In this document: one piece after another, positions 50,270 to 55,688 of the stretch | How the letters are laid out: each line of letters starts with the position of its first letter | Numbering within the stretch: position 1 is the first letter of the stretch | The notes under the pieces: model-generated | Told to the model about the DNA's origin: nothing | The model's input: only the letters and a program-made list of their open reading frames with translations | Databases searched by the model: none | From: Marivita sp. | GTDB taxonomy: Bacteria > Pseudomonadota > Alphaproteobacteria > Rhodobacterales > Rhodobacteraceae | Direction of reading: 5' to 3' | Assembly: GCF_017643905.1 (NCBI RefSeq) | Contig: NZ_JAEPMO010000006.1 | Location: forward strand, 1-55,688 | Length of the DNA: 55,688 nucleotides | Position numbers and translations under genes: made by a program

Positions 50270-51336
50270 GGCTTTGGATTGAGCGCGACATTGCGTTCCG
50301 AGTTGGTGAGCATTCCAGCCGCATCGACGGCGAAGAAGGCCCAACTGTCGGCATTGTTCATCGCGTATTCAGTGTGAAAGCTGTCCTTACGCGGCTTGAT
50401 GCCCTGTGGATGCCACGAATAGCGCGGATGTGCATCGCCGGGCACGGTCACGTCGTCGGTGTTCAGCTGCGAATGCGTCAACTCGTGGATTAGTATGCGC
50501 GCCCAATTCTTGGACCCTTCCAAAGTGTTGCCTTTGCCGAAAAACGCTTTTTCGATGTAGATCACGTTCAGGCGCTGGCCACCCAGACGGTAGGCAAAGG
50601 CTTCGCTGTTCTCCCAGTTGCCGTCCCCCCGGACGGTCGGGTCGTCCGTAAGAATCATGCGCCCGCTGTTGCAGGCGCGGGAGATCTTCTGGAACCCTGT
50701 AGACAGGCGCGCGGCTAGGGCCGAAATCTTGGCATCAGACTGATGATCTTCGTCCGCGAACCAACGCTGGATCAGTTTGCGTCCGATCGTATTGGGACCA
50801 ACCGAGTCGCAGATCACATTCGCTTTCTGAGACCAGGCGAGCGCCTTTTGGGAGGCGTGTTGAAGATTCTTCAGATCGCGTTTCGTGTGGTATTCGTTGA
50901 TGTCCTTGAGTTTGGTCTTGAGGCTGTCCGCATCGGCATTTTCAAGTTCGCCCGTCGCCCAGTTACGATAGGATTTGGGCAAAGACAGCGCCCAAGCATC
51001 GTGACCGCCGAATTTGGACAGCAGATAGAGATGTCGGAGTGTCTTGAGAGCGGCGGCTTTCTTGTTCTTGGTGGCATCCGTTCTGGAAAGGTCGAGGATG
51101 CCATTCGCTTCGCGGTCCTTGTCCATCCCGAAAATCCGTTTGAACAGACCGCGCTGGCACTGTTCACGTAGGGTGTCGAGAGCTGCGGCATGGCCGGGGG
51201 CGGGACCCGACGCTTCCATGAGAAGGATCAGATTGTCGATCAGTTTTTGCTCTTCTGCGCTCAGCTTGTCCGTATTGCTCGGAATCGCGAGGTTGGCTTT
51301 GACCCGATCATATTCATCGGTGAATTTCGACGGCAT
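50266..51336 (-). CDS. M35-like (Asp-zincin) metallopeptidase
   Basis: ARILIHELTHSQLNTDD...YAMNNADSWAFFAVD; no evident signal peptide. Confidence 0.75.
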   Translation of the reverse strand: MPSKFTDEYDRVKANLAIPSNTDKLSAEEQKLIDNLILLMEASGPAPGHAAALDTLREQCQRGLFKRIFGMDKDREANGILDLSRTDATKNKKAAALKTLRHLYLLSKFGGHDAWALSLPKSYRNWATGELENADADSLKTKLKDINEYHTKRDLKNLQHASQKALAWSQKANVICDSVGPNTIGRKLIQRWFADEDHQSDAKISALAARLSTGFQKISRACNSGRMILTDDPTVRGDGNWENSEAFAYRLGGQRLNVIYIEKAFFGKGNTLEGSKNWARILIHELTHSQLNTDDVTVPGDAHPRYSWHPQGIKPRKDSFHTEYAMNNADSWAFFAVDAAGMLTNSERNVALNPKP

Positions 51337-51571
51337 AATTGGATTCCTTCAAAACAGGTCCGTGGTCTTTCTGGCTATGCACTATTCGGCCGCAACCCTC
51401 GGCGTGACCTATGAATACCGGTCAAAACTCGTCATTCAGTTAAAACGACCAAGTGCACAGAAGCCCTTGGCAGGCGGTGCAGGATGATAAAGTGACTTAA
51501 CGTCACCGTGCGTCCAAACGAGACTACGCGCAAGGTTTTTGTTGGAACTGCAGCGAGTGGCTGAAGCGCTC

Positions 51572-51790
51572 TCAGGGCACATTATCTATGCCGCTTTTGC
51601 CCCATGGATGGCAGCGGGCGATGCGCTTTGCGGCCAGCCAGCCGCCTTTGAAGCCACCGTGCTTCTGCAACGCCTCGAGCGCATAGGCCGAACAGGTTGG
51701 GTGATAGCGGCAGTTGTGCCCGACCCAAGGGCTGAAGATCAGGCGATAGGCGCGGACGGGCAGGGCGAGTGTCCAGGCCAGAGGGGTCAT
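51572..51790 (-). CDS. yidD: membrane protein insertion efficiency factor YidD
   Basis: [49 protein letters not shown]. Confidence 0.96.
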   Translation of the reverse strand: MTPLAWTLALPVRAYRLIFSPWVGHNCRYHPTCSAYALEALQKHGGFKGGWLAAKRIARCHPWGKSGIDNVP

Positions 51791-52191
51791 GTGGAAGCGT
51801 GGATCTTGCGCAGGGCATACGCCAAGTCTTTCTTGAGCGCCTGAAAATCGCGGTCGATCGTGACGCCGGGGCGGCCGATCAGCACGTAATCCCAGCCGGG
51901 TTGCGCACCGGGCAACAAGGCTTCGGCCACAACGGCCCGCAGGCGGCGCTTGGCGCGGTTGCGGGCCACGGCATTGCCGATCTTCTTGGAGCAGGTATAG
52001 CCGACGCGGATCGTCGGATCGCCGTCATCGCGATACCGTGCCTGCACCAGCATCCCGTCGGTGCCCCGGCGCAGGGCACGGGCGGCGCGCAGGAAATCGG
52101 CGCGATGGCGCAGAACGGTCACGGGCGAACATGACAACACCGCCGGAGGCGTGTTTCCCCTTGTGTCCAAGGAGGCCTCCGGCGGTGTCAT
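51787..52191 (-). CDS. rnpA: ribonuclease P protein component; GTG at 52122 is an alternative start
   Basis: [27 protein letters not shown]. Confidence 0.92.
   Translation of the reverse strand: MTPPEASLDTRGNTPPAVLSCSPVTVLRHRADFLRAARALRRGTDGMLVQARYRDDGDPTIRVGYTCSKKIGNAVARNRAKRRLRAVVAEALLPGAQPGWDYVLIGRPGVTIDRDFQALKKDLAYALRKIHAST
52137..52188 (-). promoter_or_regulatory. long hairpin between rpmH and rnpA
   Basis: 14-bp perfect arms ACACCGCCGGAGGC (52137-52150) / GCCTCCGGCGGTGT (52175-52188), 24-nt loop. Confidence 0.6.
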
Positions 52192-52219
52192 GTCAGATTG
52201 CCTGCGCTGTCGCGGACGC

Positions 52220-52354
52220 TTACGCGCTCAGCGACTTGCGGCCACGTGCGCGGCGCGCGTTCAGGATTTTGCGGCCGCCCTTGGTGGCCATGCGCGCACG
52301 GAAGCCGTGGCGGCGCTTGCGAACGAGGTTCGAGGGCTGATAGGTGCGTTTCAT
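52220..52354 (-). CDS. rpmH: 50S ribosomal protein L34
   Basis: [44 protein letters not shown]. Confidence 0.98.
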   Translation of the reverse strand: MKRTYQPSNLVRKRRHGFRARMATKGGRKILNARRARGRKSLSA

Positions 52355-52421
52355 CGCGTCCAACTCCGTTTGATCGGGCCGGGCCGCGCGGATTCGGCGA
52401 CCGGTCATGTTCGAAGCCCGT

Positions 52422-52450
52422 GCTATAGGCAGGTGCTTTTGGGTTGTCAA
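52422..52450 (-). promoter_or_regulatory. sigma-70-type promoter of rpmH
   Basis: Minus strand TTGACA-N17-TATAGC about 70 bp upstream of rpmH. Confidence 0.75.
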
Positions 52451-52859
52451 ACGCTGTGTCAGGGAATTTCAGCGTTTTCTTGGTCCCTGCGCAGGATCCC
52501 ACTCGTAACATGGGTCTATCCTGGCGGAAAGAGGTGGGGGTGTTGCACCCATTGCCAGATCGGGCGCGCCCCTCCGGGATATTTTTGAACCAGAGAAGAT
52601 CATCGGGCAGGGCTTTTCAGCGTGGCGTTTTGAAACAATGGCACACGGCGGCGTGTGGGTTTGACACAGTCTGCAATATTGGCCGGGGGTGCGCGGGTCT
52701 AATGTTTCAATACGGGCCGCTGAGCAGGGGATTCTCACGTAAATCGGAGCCAGCGATCAACCGGGCGTGAGCCGGGTGTTGCTGGAGTGCTGCAAGGGGC
52801 ATGTATCAGTCAACGCAAACACATCAGTTCAAGAGGTGGCCCTCCCCGGCCTGTATGAC

Positions 52860-53594
52860 ATGACAGATATGACAAACACCCAACATACCCCCGCATGGAA
52901 GCGCTTTGCGCCCCTGATTGCCATTGGCGCGGTCGCGCTGATTGGTGCCTTTACCCTGCGCGATTACCTGAGTTTCGAGACACTGGCAGCCAATCGTGAG
53001 GCGCTCGAGGCGTTCCGCGACGCCAATTATGTCCTGACGGCAGGTGTGTTCATGTTGGCTTATATCGCGATTGTCGGGTTTTCCCTGCCAGGAGCGACGA
53101 TTGCGACGCTGACGGGGGGCTTTTTGTTCGGGGTGTTTCCGGGTGCGTTGTTCAACGTCCTCGCGGCCACTGTCGGCGCGACGATGATCTTCCTGGCGGC
53201 GCGCTATGGTCTGGGTGAAAAGCTGGCGGCCAAGATGGAAGCCAGCGATGGCGCGGTCCGCAAGATCAAGGACGGGATCGACGAGAACCAATGGTCGATG
53301 CTGTTCCTGATCCGACTGGTGCCCGCCGTGCCGTTCTTCGTCGCAAACCTAGTGCCTGCACTGGTTGGCGTCCCGCTCTATCGCTTCTTCGTTTCCACCT
53401 TCCTTGGCATTATTCCCGGCGGTGTTGTCTATACTTCGGTCGGGGCCGGTCTGGGTGAAGTGTTCGCGCGTGGCGAGACACCGAACCTCGGCATCATCTT
53501 CGAGCCGCACATCCTGCTTCCGATCCTTGGTCTCTGTGTCCTTGCGGCGCTTCCCATCGTGCTGAAGGCCGTGCGCGGCAAGAAAGGACTGTGA
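52860..53594 (+). CDS. TVP38/TMEM64 family membrane protein
   Basis: SLPGATIATLTGGFLFGVFPGALFNVLAATVGATMIFLAARY; FLIRLVPAVPFFVANLVPAL. Confidence 0.9.
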   Translation: MTDMTNTQHTPAWKRFAPLIAIGAVALIGAFTLRDYLSFETLAANREALEAFRDANYVLTAGVFMLAYIAIVGFSLPGATIATLTGGFLFGVFPGALFNVLAATVGATMIFLAARYGLGEKLAAKMEASDGAVRKIKDGIDENQWSMLFLIRLVPAVPFFVANLVPALVGVPLYRFFVSTFLGIIPGGVVYTSVGAGLGEVFARGETPNLGIIFEPHILLPILGLCVLAALPIVLKAVRGKKGL

Positions 53595-53596
53595 TC

Positions 53597-55015
53597 ATGG
53601 AAACCATCAAGACAGATGTTCTGATCATCGGCGCGGGGTCCGGCGGATTGTCGGTAGCAGCAGGTGCGGTGCAGATGGGGGCCAGCGTGGTCCTTCTCGA
53701 GGCACACAAAATGGGCGGCGATTGCCTGAACTATGGCTGCGTTCCCTCAAAAGCGCTGATCGCTTCGGCCAAGACGGCCTATGCCATGACCCATGCAGAC
53801 CGCTACGGCATCGCGAATGTCACCCCTCAGGTGGACTACGCTGCGGCCAAGGATCATGTGGCCGACGTGATCGCCCAGATCGAACCCGTCGACAGCCAGG
53901 AACGGTTCGAAGGGCTGGGGGTCCGGGTGATCCGCGAATTCGGGCGCTTTGTCTCTCCGACCGAGGTCGAGGCCGGTCCGTATCGTATCAAAGCCCGTCG
54001 TGTCGTCATCGCCACGGGCTCTTCTCCCTTCGTGCCGCCGATCCCCGGCTTGGACAAGGTGCCCTACATCACCAATGAATCGCTTTGGGAGCTACGCGAA
54101 CAGCCCGAGCATTTGCTGGTCATCGGTGGTGGCCCCATCGGGATGGAAATGGCGCAGGCGCATCTGCGGCTTGGATCAAAAGTGACGGTGATCGAAGGCG
54201 CGAAGGCGCTGGGCAAGGATGACCCGGAAATGGCTGCCATCGTGCTGGACAGTCTGCGCGAAGAAGGGCTTGAGATCGCCGAAGGATCGAACGCGAAAGA
54301 GGTGCGCGGCACAGCGGGTGCGATCGAGGTGGAAACCGAAGACGGCCGCGTGTTCAAGGGAACGCATATTCTGGTTGCTGTTGGTCGCAAGGCAAACACT
54401 GCAGGGCTCGATCTGGAAAAGGCGGGCATCAAGACGACACGGACAGGGATCGAAGTGGATGCGTCGATGCGGACCTCGAACAAGAAGGTCTACGCCATCG
54501 GCGATGTGGCGGGTGGGCTGCAGTTCACTCATGTGGCTGGCTACCATGCCGGGGTCATCATCCGGTCCATGCTGTTTGGTCTGCCGTCCAAGGCCACCAC
54601 GCGGCACATTCCTTGGGCGACATATACACAACCAGAGCTGTCGCAGGTCGGTTTGACCGAGGAACAGGCCCGCAAGGAGCATGGAGACAAGCTCGAAGTC
54701 GTGCGCTTCCACTACAGCCACAACGACCGCGCGACTGCCGAACGCAAGACACGCGGCTTGATCAAGGTGATGGTGGTCAAGGGACGACCCGTCGGCGCGT
54801 CGATCGCCGGTGAACAGGCAGGCGAGTTGATCAATCTGTGGGCGCTGGTGATTGCCAATAAGATGAAAATGACCCAGATCGCCAACATGGTTGCGCCTTA
54901 CCCGACCATTGGGGAGCTTAACAAACGGGCTGCGGGCGCTTATTTCTCTCCTCGACTGTTTGAAAGTGACACTGTGAAGAAAGTGGTTGGATTTGTTCAG
55001 AAATGGCTGCCCTAA
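53597..55015 (+). CDS. pyridine nucleotide-disulfide oxidoreductase (mercuric reductase/dihydrolipoamide dehydrogenase-like)
   Basis: DVLIIGAGSGGLSVAAGA, GGDCLNYGCVPSKALI redox CxxxxC, GDVAGGLQFTHVAGYHA. Confidence 0.92.
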   Translation: METIKTDVLIIGAGSGGLSVAAGAVQMGASVVLLEAHKMGGDCLNYGCVPSKALIASAKTAYAMTHADRYGIANVTPQVDYAAAKDHVADVIAQIEPVDSQERFEGLGVRVIREFGRFVSPTEVEAGPYRIKARRVVIATGSSPFVPPIPGLDKVPYITNESLWELREQPEHLLVIGGGPIGMEMAQAHLRLGSKVTVIEGAKALGKDDPEMAAIVLDSLREEGLEIAEGSNAKEVRGTAGAIEVETEDGRVFKGTHILVAVGRKANTAGLDLEKAGIKTTRTGIEVDASMRTSNKKVYAIGDVAGGLQFTHVAGYHAGVIIRSMLFGLPSKATTRHIPWATYTQPELSQVGLTEEQARKEHGDKLEVVRFHYSHNDRATAERKTRGLIKVMVVKGRPVGASIAGEQAGELINLWALVIANKMKMTQIANMVAPYPTIGELNKRAAGAYFSPRLFESDTVKKVVGFVQKWLP

Positions 55016-55039
55016 CGTGACCGGGCCGGGATTGCATCC

Positions 55040-55688
55040 ATGCTGAATTCGCTGTCCGGCCGCTTCCTGATCCTGACCACCGTCTTCGTGATGTTGGCAG
55101 AGGTGTTGATCTTCGTTCCGTCCATCGCGCGGTATCGCGAAGACTTTCTTCTCAATCGGCTGGAACGGGCGCAGATCGCATCTCTGGCGCTTTTGGCGGA
55201 CGACATGATCGACAGCGAGCTTGAAGCGGAACTGTTGCTCAATGCCGGTGTGTACAACGTGGTGCTGCGGCGCGACGAGTTGCGGCAACTGGTGCTGTCC
55301 TCTCCTATGCCTAGCGAGGTGTCGCAGACATTCGATCTGCGCGATGCCAACGCGCTCACCCTGATCCGCGATGCGATGGCCCGCTTGATCGACCCCGAGA
55401 ACGAAACGATCCGGGTGATCGGCAACCCGTTCCGGGATGGCGGTCTGCTGATCGAGATCACGTTGGACACCAGCGAGCTGCGGATGGCGATGATCGATTA
55501 TGGCTTGCGCATTCTGGTGCTGTCGGCGGTGATTTCGATCGTGACTGCGGGCCTCTTGTTCCTTGCAGTTCGGATATTGCTCGTGAAGCCGATCAAGGGT
55601 GTCGTTGGTCATATGCAAAGCTATGCCAAGGCACCCGAAGACGCGCGGCGGATCATTCAGCCCTCGGCAAGCGTGACCGAACTCCGCG
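55040..55688 (+). CDS. sensor histidine kinase, N-terminal part (truncated by window end)
   Basis: TM-periplasmic-TM layout followed by HAMP-like VRILLVKPIKGVVGHMQSYAK; reading frame open to the window end. Confidence 0.7.
   Translation, partial: MLNSLSGRFLILTTVFVMLAEVLIFVPSIARYREDFLLNRLERAQIASLALLADDMIDSELEAELLLNAGVYNVVLRRDELRQLVLSSPMPSEVSQTFDLRDANALTLIRDAMARLIDPENETIRVIGNPFRDGGLLIEITLDTSELRMAMIDYGLRILVLSAVISIVTAGLLFLAVRILLVKPIKGVVGHMQSYAKAPEDARRIIQPSASVTELR

Noticed and set aside
52355-52450. N-terminal extension of rpmH
   Set aside because: L34 begins at MKRTYQPSN; the upstream part contains the promoter
52630-52710. Inverted repeat TTGAAACA ... TGTTTCAA upstream of the TVP38 gene
   Set aside because: Only 8-bp arms with 65 nt between; chance occurrence cannot be excluded
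54176-55618. 480-aa - strand ORF opposite the oxidoreductase and kinase
   Set aside because: Antisense shadow frame with no recognisable domain

Overview
The window is about 55.7 kb of high-GC alphaproteobacterial chromosome. Gene content and order fit Rhodobacterales/Roseobacter-type bacteria. Most of it is ordinary core genome: a cbb3 oxidase region (ccoNOQP, then ccoGHIS) linked to FnrL, hemN, hemF, a Usp gene and a membrane-anchored cytochrome c; yejABEF-type peptide ABC transport; ileS, argD/argF, truA, clpS, tadA, several pseudouridine synthases, rpmH/rnpA/yidD and one tRNA-Ala(GGC). Four FNR-like palindromes (TTGAY-N4-RTCAA) lie in front of usp, ccoN, ccoG and between fnrL and hemN. 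Less ordinary parts: (1) a co-directional 6.6 kb cluster (21118-27759) with two tandem XpaC-like membrane paralogues, each preceded by a tiny single-TM ORF, followed by TelA, a DUF2927 lipoprotein, an SPFH-GYF_2 protein and a double zinc-ribbon membrane protein, which is a plausible envelope/toxic-anion stress machine; (2) an M35-like (Asp-zincin) peptidase translationally coupled to a short membrane-anchored/exported protein, next to a Hint-domain protein; (3) two coupled micro-ORFs divergent from a LysR regulator between the two cco operons; (4) RNA-level structures at hemF and rnpA and a dispersed intergenic motif. All calls come from reading the sequence; no database search was run.
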